DNA from: Bacillota bacterium
GTDB taxonomy: Bacteria > Bacillota > Clostridia > Christensenellales > Aristaeellaceae
Direction: 5' to 3'
Length of the DNA stretch: 9,132 nucleotides
Assembly (NCBI GenBank): GCA_023415145.1
Contig: JAEZLW010000080.1
Coordinates: forward strand, 1-9,132
Shown here one piece after another: positions 1 through 5,094 of the stretch. Numbering within the stretch: the stretch's first letter is position 1; the number at the start of each line of letters is the position of its first letter. The position numbers and the translations under genes are program-made. Below the pieces are notes generated by a model. The model was not told the DNA's origin and did no database searches. It saw nothing but the letters and a program-made list of their open reading frames with translations.

Positions 1-352
1 TTAATCCTGTCGGTTTCCTCCATTCTTGTATCGACAGGTGGACATGTTTGGGATATTGCCTGGCCAGGTCGCCAATGCCCTGCTGCAAACATTTCAACAA
101 TATCTGACTGTCGTGTAACTGTTCAAGGTTGAGATTCTGTGGCAGCAGCACCTGCAAAAAAGCGTCCTTGGGCCTTTGATTCACCTTGACCTGAATGTTT
201 GCCACACTCTCCAGCGCGTTAGCGCATGTTAATGTAAGAGCGGATACTGCGGCACATACGATATCACTGCCGGCCTTGGCATACCCCGCATGGCCAACGC
301 ATTCGAATCCGCAAAACATCTCCTGTGCGCTGTAAAGCGTGACGGTGGTCAT
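1..352 (-). CDS. prp: Ribosomal-processing cysteine protease Prp, 3' end beyond window
   Basis: Prp removes the N-terminal extension of ribosomal protein L27 before or during 50S assembly in Bacillota. The reading frame gives 117 residues with no stop before the left edge, close to the usual family length of about 105-120, so only the last few residues should be missing. The family signature is clear: GHAGYAKAGSDIVCAAVSAL at residues 20-39, with the expected catalytic pair His21 and Cys33. The start ATG shares one base with the rplU stop (TAATG), so translation is probably coupled to rplU. The order L21-Prp is standard in this phylum, and rpmA (L27) should follow to the left of the window. 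Family and catalytic residues are established knowledge; coupling is inferred from the overlap. Confidence 0.93.
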   Translation of the reverse strand, partial: MTTVTLYSAQEMFCGFECVGHAGYAKAGSDIVCAAVSALTLTCANALESVANIQVKVNQRPKDAFLQVLLPQNLNLEQLHDSQILLKCLQQGIGDLARQYPKHVHLSIQEWRKPTGL

Positions 353-660
353 TATGCGTGAATGGCGGTGATCTCTACTTTGGTGTAAGGCTGACGGTGG
401 CCCAGCTTGCGCGCCGAATCCTTTTTGCTGCGGTAGGTGCGAATGGTAATCTTTTCGCCCTTGAGCTGCGCAAGAACCTTGCCCTCTACCTTGGCGCCAG
501 CCACAACCGGGGTACCGGCCGTTACACCAGCTTCGCTGCCCAGCAGAAGCACGTCAAAGGATACGGGGCTGTCCACTTCCTGATTGAGCTTTTCGATGTA
601 GATCACATCGCCCTGGGATACACGGTATTGCTTGCCACCTGTCGCAATGATTGCATACAT
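352..660 (-). CDS. rplU: 50S ribosomal protein L21
   Basis: This 102-residue protein is L21, a 23S rRNA-binding component of the large ribosomal subunit, at its usual length. It starts MYAIIATGGKQYRVSQGD and carries the conserved C-terminal signature RSKKDSARKLGHRQPYTKV (residues 77-95), rich in basic RNA-binding residues. The start at 660 is chosen because it matches the universal L21 N-terminus and has a strong site, AGGAGGTG, about nine bases upstream. The frame stays open further upstream to an ATG at 759, but that would add about 33 residues foreign to the family and overlap the leader and -10 region. It is the first gene of an rplU-prp-(rpmA) operon and is probably controlled through its structured leader. 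Confidence 0.97.
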   Translation of the reverse strand: MYAIIATGGKQYRVSQGDVIYIEKLNQEVDSPVSFDVLLLGSEAGVTAGTPVVAGAKVEGKVLAQLKGEKITIRTYRSKKDSARKLGHRQPYTKVEITAIHA

Positions 661-688
661 GGTGCAGCACCTCCTACGTTTACTCGCC

Positions 689-745
689 GGGCATTGAGGT
701 TGCGCATAAGCGCATTTGGACAGACCTCTCCCGTGCGGCTTGCCC
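689..745 (-). ncRNA. Structured 5' leader of rplU (L21-leader type)
   Basis: The transcript upstream of rplU can fold into nested stems. The outer stem pairs GGGCA (745-741) with TGCCC (693-689). A middle stem pairs GAGGT (728-724) with ACCTC (700-696). Stacked directly on its 3' side is a tight hairpin, TGCGC (714-710), loop TTAT, GCGCA (705-701). All stems are perfect. L21 leaders upstream of rplU are a known Bacillota RNA family thought to mediate feedback by the ribosomal protein. The position and architecture fit, but the match to that family is from memory, not a covariance-model hit. Confidence 0.6.
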
Positions 746-749
746 GTAT

Positions 750-778
750 ACGATAGCATAGTTGCAAACCGATGTCAA
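750..778 (-). promoter_or_regulatory. Sigma-A-type promoter of rplU operon
   Basis: A perfect -35 box TTGACA (778-773) is separated by exactly 17 bases from a -10-like TATCGT (755-750, four of six matches). Transcription would start near 743, giving a leader of about 83 nt that contains the nested stems described above. Confidence 0.7.
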
Positions 779-790
779 GCAAAATCTCCC

Positions 791-805
791 TTTGACAGTG
801 TCAAA
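791..805. repeat. 15-bp perfect palindrome upstream of rplU promoter
   Basis: TTTGACA-G-TGTCAAA has two perfect 7-base arms around one central base. It lies 12 bp upstream of the rplU -35 box and just after the 106-residue gene. With a one-base centre it cannot form a good RNA hairpin, so any role would be at DNA level. Its TGACA/TGTCA half-sites resemble the candidate WYL-regulator sites at 3410 and 4413, but the half-site spacing differs (1 versus 6 and 10). Confidence 0.45.
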
Positions 806-823
806 AAACAGCAGAAAAGAACG

Positions 824-1144
824 CTATTTGATAACCTCCATGCGCCATTTCCCCTGCAGGGATGACGGCATCATCACCCTGATGCGGCAGACGGAACTTT
901 TCAAGCTTGCCCTGCCGCCATAGGATACATTCAGTTCCCACCGGTCGCCGCTGGGCATGATTGTCAGGCTTACCGCTTCTGGACAGGAAGGAAACAATGC
1001 GTTCAGCCTAAGCTGCGCTTCCCGAAGTGCCTGTACGCGTTTTATACCATCCTTTACCGTTAGTTTGTCCTCATGGGCCGCAAACCATGTCCAGAAGGCC
1101 GCAATTTGTTCTTCGGTGCACCCTTTTGTTTTGAATAAACTCAT
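824..1144 (-). CDS. Hypothetical protein, 106 aa, FW-W-F N-terminal motif
   Basis: I do not recognise a named family. The protein starts MSLFKTKG and contains an aromatic-rich segment FWTWFAAHEDKL (17-28), followed by a likely helix rich in Lys, Arg, Leu and Gln (about 31-50) and then alternating polar and hydrophobic stretches that look like beta strands (about 56-105). There is no signal peptide or membrane segment, so it should be cytosolic. The FW-x-WF-x-x-x-E layout resembles the N-terminus of uncharacterised small Bacillota and Bacteroidota proteins, but this is a weak impression. The start at 1144 is favoured over 1174 because AAAGGAGG sits about ten bases upstream. It stands alone, with its own promoter and the terminator of the neighbouring operon upstream. 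Confidence 0.75.
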   Translation of the reverse strand: MSLFKTKGCTEEQIAAFWTWFAAHEDKLTVKDGIKRVQALREAQLRLNALFPSCPEAVSLTIMPSGDRWELNVSYGGRASLKSSVCRIRVMMPSSLQGKWRMEVIK

Positions 1145-1212
1145 TTTGCCTGCCTCCTTTATTAAACGAACCAAAGATAAAAGACTTCTGGTGCGTTTCT
1201 ATCTTATGCCAT

Positions 1213-1221
1213 AGTATACCA
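1213..1221 (-). promoter_or_regulatory. Extended -10 promoter of the 106-aa gene
   Basis: TGGTATACT fits an extended -10 element (TGn plus TATAAT-like, five of six matches). No good -35 box lies 16-19 bases upstream, which is usual for extended -10 promoters. The start would be near 1206, giving a leader of about 60 nt. Confidence 0.5.
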
Positions 1222-1265
1222 CAAAAAGCAGCAATCCGGACTTTTGACTTCATGGAAAATGCATA

Positions 1266-1309
1266 AAACAAAAAGAGGGCTGCCGTGTTAAGCCAATTTC
1301 ACGACAGCC
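1266..1309 (-). terminator. Rho-independent terminator of the zinc-ribbon/DUF3788 operon
   Basis: On the minus strand GGCTGTCGTG (1309-1300) pairs with CACGGCAGCC (1287-1278), ten pairs with one G-U, around a 12-base loop. It is followed by CTCTTTTTGTTTT. It lies about 70 bp after the DUF3788 stop and closes that operon. Confidence 0.85.
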
Positions 1310-1379
1310 GCCATGACACCATGCATTACTTATTTGCCATTCACTATTCACTGTACAATGCACATTGTTTTAGCCTTCG
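1310..1379. other. AT-rich spacer with short repeats after DUF3788 gene
   Basis: This non-coding 70-bp stretch between the DUF3788 stop and the terminator holds a perfect palindrome ACAATG-CA-CATTGT (1355-1368) and two imperfect copies of TTCACTRTTCA-like sequence. It is more AT-rich than its flanks and resembles short dispersed intergenic repeats of clostridial genomes, but only one copy is visible here, so a repeat family cannot be shown. Confidence 0.3.
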
Positions 1380-1802
1380 TCAGGAAGCTGCCCGAAGCTT
1401 TACCAGTGAAATCAAATCATGCAAGGCAGCTTCATCCGTAACCTTGAGCATCAGCCACCGGCCGCCCAGGGAGAAGGGCGTGCGTTGATACAGCGCCTTT
1501 GTGTCTACGTTAAGCTTAGGAAGCACGTCAGGCATGTTTGCTTCCTCCCTGTTGCCAAGGACCACCAACGCAATGAAATGGCCGGCCATGGGGTACAGCG
1601 TGCATAGCGACCTGCCGCTTTTTTTGTATTTCACATTCCATCCTTTTTGCCCGGAGCAACCGCTGTATTCCAACCTGGGTGCAACTTGAAAGCTGCTTTC
1701 CAGCGCAGCCCGCGCCTGATCCCACAAAGGGGAATTGACAAAAGCTGAAATCTCTCCATAAGCGGGAGGATGATCCGGCCCGTACCATTCATACCATTGC
1801 AT
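1380..1802 (-). CDS. DUF3788 family protein
   Basis: This 140-residue protein matches the DUF3788 family at its usual length. The conserved core runs from about residue 45 to 83: EYSGCS, GWNVKYKKSGRSLCTLYP, then GHFIALVVLG. A Trp-rich N-terminus (W3, W6) and a C-terminal helix (about 122-138) complete it. The biochemical role of the family is unknown to me; it is cytosolic by appearance and its compact alpha/beta layout would suit ligand binding. The start codon follows the stop of the HEAT-like gene with no gap (TGAATG) and has only a weak ribosome site, so it is probably translated by coupling. It is the last gene of the four-gene operon. Family assignment is by remembered pattern; function is not claimed. 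Confidence 0.85.
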   Translation of the reverse strand: MQWYEWYGPDHPPAYGEISAFVNSPLWDQARAALESSFQVAPRLEYSGCSGQKGWNVKYKKSGRSLCTLYPMAGHFIALVVLGNREEANMPDVLPKLNVDTKALYQRTPFSLGGRWLMLKVTDEAALHDLISLVKLRAAS

Positions 1803-2420
1803 TCACTCTGCCCCGCCCATCCGCCTCCGGATGGCGTCCTTTTCCTTTTTGGCAAGCATTCCGCCGTCCAGTGCTCTGAAAATGTAAGCAGCGGCCTCCT
1901 CCCTTGGCGCAACAGCTTGCATCAAAAGAAGCACCTCAAGAATATCAAGGAGGATCAACTTGCGCTGGGTCGGCGGCAGTTCTTCCACAGGGATGGAAGT
2001 CAGCTCACATAACACAACAGGATACATGTCCGGCCTTTGAGACAGCCAGCTTTGAAGGCTTTGTATGGCTTGCCTGGCGGTGATGAACTTTTCATCCCTG
2101 AAGCAGGCCATGTACTGCCCAAGTATGCTATCTAGCCTGTTCTCCGTATCCCAGCGCACATTTTCCGAAAGGAGCATCACGCCGATGCTGCGCTGATAGG
2201 AGTTTTCATGATGCAGCTTTTTAGCAAGCGTATCCCAGAGGGGATACACGTCATCATGCGCGATACTCCTGGCTTTTAAGGTCAGGAAGGCGGCGTAGCG
2301 GATGTCATTGTTCTTTTCATCCAGTAGCCCGATGAGATACGGGATGTCCTTTGGGTTGAGCGCTTCCGCCTGCGCTGCCGGATCCTGCCTTGCGGCCAGC
2401 AATACATCAAGATCCATCAT
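1803..2420 (-). CDS. HEAT/ARM-repeat-like helical protein
   Basis: This 205-residue, almost all-helical cytosolic protein has several helical hairpins resembling HEAT repeats, roughly at residues 24-52 (IPYLIGLLDEKNNDIRYAAF is the clearest unit), 58-90, 95-128 and 130-167. It ends in a charged helix (KKEKDAIRRR). Such proteins usually act as protein-binding scaffolds; no catalytic motif is visible. A similar HEAT-like protein is known in the alkylpurine glycosylase AlkD family, but I do not see its active-site pattern, so I do not propose that activity. The start ATG overlaps the GyrI-like stop by four bases (ATGA) with AAGGAA about ten bases upstream, indicating coupling. It is the third gene of the operon. 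Confidence 0.75.
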   Translation of the reverse strand: MMDLDVLLAARQDPAAQAEALNPKDIPYLIGLLDEKNNDIRYAAFLTLKARSIAHDDVYPLWDTLAKKLHHENSYQRSIGVMLLSENVRWDTENRLDSILGQYMACFRDEKFITARQAIQSLQSWLSQRPDMYPVVLCELTSIPVEELPPTQRKLILLDILEVLLLMQAVAPREEAAAYIFRALDGGMLAKKEKDAIRRRMGGAE

Positions 2421-3091
2421 AACATTCCTTCGCGCCTTTTCACCGGATGGCGCAGCACCGTTTTTAGGTTCTCGGCCTTTGTCTTCCTGGGGTCGCCAAG
2501 GTAAATTTCATGATGCCTTCTGCGCAAGTTATTCAGAAGCGATGTGCCGATATCGGTTGCCAGGCCGTTGTCATGCATATACGCATCCATCCTTGCAAGC
2601 GTTTCCGGCTCCCTGTTATAGGGCCCCAGGTGCATCGCCTGCACACACAAGCCTTCGGCAAATGTACAAAGCCTCGCCTTCTCTGCATCAAGGCCGGGCC
2701 TCTTGCGTTGAAGCTCCGCTTTGGCCCAGGCAAGCACCTCTTCCGTCACAAATTCCGGCTGACGGATCATGGAGGTCCATAAGTAGCGCTCCTTGTGGAT
2801 GGTAAAATCCATGTCTTCATCGTCATCCAGCCACCACAGGCCTTCCAGCGGCGGGACCGCATACTCATAATATCCGGGAACTTCCCTGCTGCCTTTTGCG
2901 CTCATTTTGATGGTGTAGGACAGGGCATACAAAAGCTCTACCGCCTTTTGGTACTCCCCGCCCTCCTGGTTGGGGTTGCCATGCCCGTCCACCATCAGAA
3001 AAAGCATCTCCGGCACGTTGATGATTCCCGGCTCCCGGGAGGGCTGGTATAGTTCCTTTTGACTTTTCCTGTAATCCACTTTTTCCGTCAT
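2417..3091 (-). CDS. GyrI-like small-molecule-binding domain protein
   Basis: The 224-residue protein belongs to the GyrI-like branch of the SHS2/GyrI effector-binding superfamily. The N-terminal half has the PEMLFLMVDGHGNPN segment (27-41) and a Tyr/Trp-rich stretch with GLWWLDDDEDMDF (84-96). The C-terminal half has GLCVQAMHLGPYN (147-159) and the highly characteristic RRHHEIYLGDPRKT (191-204) and ENLKTVLRHPV (207-217). These domains bind hydrophobic or cationic small molecules in regulators and stand-alone sensors; some stand-alone members hydrolyse cyclopropane-containing genotoxins. Here there is no DNA-binding domain. The ATG at 3091 is preferred; a GTG at 3115 would overlap the zinc-ribbon gene by 16 bases. 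Second gene of the operon, eight bases after the zinc-ribbon stop. Ligand or substrate cannot be told from sequence. Confidence 0.88.
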   Translation of the reverse strand: MTEKVDYRKSQKELYQPSREPGIINVPEMLFLMVDGHGNPNQEGGEYQKAVELLYALSYTIKMSAKGSREVPGYYEYAVPPLEGLWWLDDDEDMDFTIHKERYLWTSMIRQPEFVTEEVLAWAKAELQRKRPGLDAEKARLCTFAEGLCVQAMHLGPYNREPETLARMDAYMHDNGLATDIGTSLLNNLRRRHHEIYLGDPRKTKAENLKTVLRHPVKRREGML

Positions 3092-3099
3092 AGGCTGCC

Positions 3100-3360
3100 T
3101 TACGCTTTCCGCCACCGCTTGAGGGTGGGAAAGAACTCCAGCATCCCCTTGCGTGCAGATTCCGCATCGGGATAGACGCTGCCTACCACAAAAGGCACAC
3201 AGGTTTCAATCATTTCCTCCATGGTTTCATCCTTGGAAAAATGGCCGTTCGCAAAGCAGTAGTGGCAGTAATCCTTGTTCTTGCTGCCATCGGCATTTGT
3301 TCCGAAATGGTTATCCTCCGTCATGGGCATGGCGCAGCTCTGGCAAAACGTTTGTTCCAT
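3100..3360 (-). CDS. Putative zinc-ribbon protein, 86 aa
   Basis: This small protein has two CxxC knuckles, C6-x2-C9 (CQSCAMPM) and C32-x2-C35 (CHYCFANG), the expected tetrad for one structural zinc. The layout, with CxSCxMPM near the start, GTNADGS and DYCHYC, matches the putative zinc-ribbon family common in Bacillota, often near GyrI-like genes. The remaining 50 residues look helical and acidic (KDETMEEMIE). The start at 3360 is fixed by AAGGAGGG about eight bases upstream. It is the first gene of the operon and lies just downstream of the WYL regulator on the same strand. It might be a metal- or redox-responsive partner of the neighbouring proteins, but its function is unknown. Confidence 0.9.
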   Translation of the reverse strand: MEQTFCQSCAMPMTEDNHFGTNADGSKNKDYCHYCFANGHFSKDETMEEMIETCVPFVVGSVYPDAESARKGMLEFFPTLKRWRKA

Positions 3361-3401
3361 GGTACAATCCCTCCTTCGTTGTTACAGGGTTATTGTACCA
3401 T
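3359..3401. repeat. 10-bp inverted repeat linking -10 box and start codon of zinc-ribbon gene
   Basis: ATGGTACAAT (3359-3368) and ATTGTACCAT (3392-3401) are perfect inverted copies with 23 bases between. On the minus strand the first copy met is the extended -10 and the second includes the first two bases of the zinc-ribbon ATG; the ribosome site AAGGAGGG lies in the loop. Confidence 0.6.
3392..3400 (-). promoter_or_regulatory. Extended -10 promoter of zinc-ribbon operon
   Basis: TGGTACAAT forms an extended -10 (TGn plus TACAAT, five of six). No -35 box lies 16-18 bases upstream. Instead a palindrome (3410-3425) covers that position; its TTGTCA half is only 12 bases from the -10. A start near 3385 leaves a leader of about 25 nt. 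The arrangement suits control by a bound regulator. Confidence 0.6.
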
Positions 3402-3409
3402 TCTAAAGC

Positions 3410-3425
3410 TGACAACTAGCTGTCA
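3410..3425. promoter_or_regulatory. Candidate WYL-regulator operator 1
   Basis: TGACAACTAGCTGTCA is a dyad with 14 of 16 positions symmetric: TGACA arms six bases apart with CTAG at the centre. It begins five bases beyond the regulator stop and is centred about 33 bases upstream of the inferred start of the zinc-ribbon operon. Assignment to the neighbouring regulator is inferred from position and from the similar site at 4413. Confidence 0.6.
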
Positions 3426-3429
3426 TATT

Positions 3430-4326
3430 TCAATAATAGTCCGACATTATTTTCAGCCTTTCACGAAGTATGCTTTGCACATGTACCGGTGACAGTACTT
3501 TCAAATAAGGACCATAGGACAGAAGAAACCCATACACCCATTCATCTTCAGGATAAGACACAGTGACCAGAAAATGCCCGTCATCCTGCTTCTCGATTTG
3601 AGATTCCTCAAAATCATCATATACCCGAAAGGCCTGGCTTGCATCGATCCAAAGTTTCAATACAACAAAAGGCCTTGACGGATTGCTTTCAAACGTAGGC
3701 AGAATGTCTGTTTGATTCGGGGCGGCAAACTGACCTCCGCTCAAGCGCACATCCTTCATGCGGGTGAGCTTGAACAGCCGCACTTCCCCGCGCATCCTGC
3801 AATAAGCCTTCAAATACCAGGCACGGCTTTTGAACCAAAGCTGTAAAGGTTCTGCTTGCCGCTCCGTCCGCTCCCCGGATGCGCCGTAATATGTAAAGAC
3901 TAAAACCCTTTTGTGCAAAATCGCATCCTTCAAAAGCGCCAGTTCACTTTGCTTTGTCTGGCTCCAGTCGGAAAAATCCACCGCCACCCAATCGCTGTCG
4001 CCGGCTCCGAAAATGGCGCGCCATTTGGCCAGAAGGCTTTCGCCCTTGGTGATGCCAACGGCTTTGAGCCCTTGCAGCGCAGCCAGAATCTCCGTCTGCT
4101 CTTCCTTGTTCAGCAACGACTTCTGAATCACAAAGCTTTCTACCAGCGCGATTCCCCCGTTTTTCCCCTGGGAGGCATACACAGGGATGCCCGCCCCACT
4201 CAGCGCTTCCACATCACGGTAGATGGTTCTTTGCGATACGCCAAAATGGCGGGCCAGTTCAGCCGCCGTTAATGTCTTTTTGTCCAGCAACAGGATCACG
4301 ATTTCAAACAGCCTGCTTACCTGCAT
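3430..4326 (-). CDS. YafY-type HTH/WYL-domain transcriptional regulator
   Basis: The 298-residue protein has the usual length and architecture of the family. A winged HTH occupies about residues 1-60 (AAELARHFGVSQRTIYRDVE at 21-40 is the recognition region, then GIPVYASQGKNGGIAL as the wing). A WYL domain spans about 128-200, with the signature itself at W170-Y171-L172 and RLFKLTRM at 183-190. A C-terminal WCX-like domain covers about 218-295. WYL domains sense small ligands or nucleic acids, and members act as repressors or activators. The start is ATG at 4326 or the adjacent ATG at 4329, with GGTGAG just upstream; the open frame extends to 4458, but that would run into the divergent gene. 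It lies between a four-gene operon and a divergent membrane operon and most likely controls both. Confidence 0.92.
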   Translation of the reverse strand: MQVSRLFEIVILLLDKKTLTAAELARHFGVSQRTIYRDVEALSGAGIPVYASQGKNGGIALVESFVIQKSLLNKEEQTEILAALQGLKAVGITKGESLLAKWRAIFGAGDSDWVAVDFSDWSQTKQSELALLKDAILHKRVLVFTYYGASGERTERQAEPLQLWFKSRAWYLKAYCRMRGEVRLFKLTRMKDVRLSGGQFAAPNQTDILPTFESNPSRPFVVLKLWIDASQAFRVYDDFEESQIEKQDDGHFLVTVSYPEDEWVYGFLLSYGPYLKVLSPVHVQSILRERLKIMSDYY

Positions 4327-4342
4327 CATCTCACCCGGTTTC

Positions 4343-4371
4343 ATTATAGCGCTTTGCATTTGGCAGCGCAA
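4343..4371 (-). promoter_or_regulatory. Promoter of WYL regulator
   Basis: A perfect TATAAT (4348-4343) lies 17 bases from a weak -35, TTGCGC (4371-4366). A start near 4336 would leave only about 7-10 bases before the start codon, so the mRNA may be nearly leaderless. Confidence 0.5.
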
Positions 4372-4384
4372 TGGCAGGAAACGC

Positions 4385-4413
4385 TTGACAGGCAGGCACC
4401 ATCCGATTAAGAT
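4385..4413 (+). promoter_or_regulatory. Promoter of membrane protein/DUF368 operon
   Basis: TTGACA (4385-4390) is followed after exactly 17 bases by TAAGAT (4408-4413, four of six). The start falls near 4420, within the palindrome at 4413-4432. A site AAAGGGGA (4432-4439) precedes the ATG at 4447 by seven bases. Confidence 0.7.
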
Positions 4414-4432
4414 GACAAAGGAAGTTTTGTCA
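4413..4432. promoter_or_regulatory. Candidate WYL-regulator operator 2
   Basis: TGACAAA (4413-4419) and TTTGTCA (4426-4432) are perfect inverted 7-base arms with six bases between. The site touches the last base of the -10 and spans the inferred transcription start, the classic place for a repressor. It shares TGACA/TGTCA arms with operator 1, though those pentamers are ten bases apart here and six there. Confidence 0.6.
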
Positions 4433-4446
4433 AAGGGGACTGTGTC

Positions 4447-5094
4447 ATGAAAAGCCATCAGCTAGGCCGCCTGGGTGCTTTTACAGCCGGCTCTGCCACA
4501 TTGTTATTTGCATTGTCCATGCTCATCCCTGACAAGGCGGTATCCGGCCCAATATCCTATGGCTCCAGCCTGATCATATCGTTGGGGTATATGCTGATGA
4601 CCTGTAGTCTGGCTGCCTTTGCAGATATGGAGCTGAAAGGCTGCGCATATGCCGCTGTTGCTTTCGCATCAGCATATGCTGCCTTGATCTGCCTTGTATA
4701 CTTCACCCAATTGACGACGGTATGGCAGCAAGCCGCATCAGTGGATTTGCTGGATGCTCTTGCCTACCGGCCGGGAAGCTGGATGTTTCATTTGGATATG
4801 CTGGGCTACGCGATGCTCAGTCTTTCCACCATCTTTGCAGGGCTGTCCATCACCGCAAAAACAAAGGGAGAAACGTGGCTGCGCCGCCTTATGCTGATTC
4901 ACGGGATCTTTGCTGTTACCTGCATGCTTTTCCCAATGCTGGGTCTTTTTACACAAAAGGCGGGGAATACGGGCAATGACTTGATCGGTGTGATCGTGCT
5001 TGAGTTCTGGTGCATATACTTTCTACCCATAACAGTACTTTTTGCCGGGTATATGAAGCGATGCAAAAACAAAACAGCGGAGATGACTGTATGA
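4447..5094 (+). CDS. Six-helix integral membrane protein, family not recognised
   Basis: The 215-residue protein has six predicted membrane helices, at about residues 9-27, 38-58, 66-87, 115-135, 146-168 and 179-202, with a basic C-terminal tail (KRCKNK). The loop between helices 3 and 4 (about 88-114) is the longest. There is no signal peptide beyond the first helix and no catalytic motif that I recognise. The general look is like the DUF998 family, but I see no decisive motif and do not assign it. It is divergent from the WYL regulator and overlaps the DUF368 start by four bases (ATGA), so the two proteins are probably made together and may work on the same lipid or envelope process. Confidence 0.88.
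   Translation: MKSHQLGRLGAFTAGSATLLFALSMLIPDKAVSGPISYGSSLIISLGYMLMTCSLAAFADMELKGCAYAAVAFASAYAALICLVYFTQLTTVWQQAASVDLLDALAYRPGSWMFHLDMLGYAMLSLSTIFAGLSITAKTKGETWLRRLMLIHGIFAVTCMLFPMLGLFTQKAGNTGNDLIGVIVLEFWCIYFLPITVLFAGYMKRCKNKTAEMTV

Noticed and set aside
358..756. Long plus-strand open frame opposite rplU
   Set aside because: It is the antisense shadow of a well-identified ribosomal protein gene, with no ribosome binding site and no recognisable domain.
661..759. N-terminal extension of rplU to the ATG at 759
   Set aside because: The extra 33 residues do not belong to L21, overlap the leader stems and the -10 box, and the ATG at 660 has a strong ribosome site.
4330..4458. N-terminal extension of the WYL regulator to 4458
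   Set aside because: It would cover the divergent promoter region and the start of the divergent gene, and the HTH domain begins at 4326-4329 as in the family.
5010..5090. Upstream extension of the DUF368 gene
   Set aside because: It is out-of-frame sequence inside the preceding gene; ATG 5091 has a ribosome site and starts the conserved domain properly.
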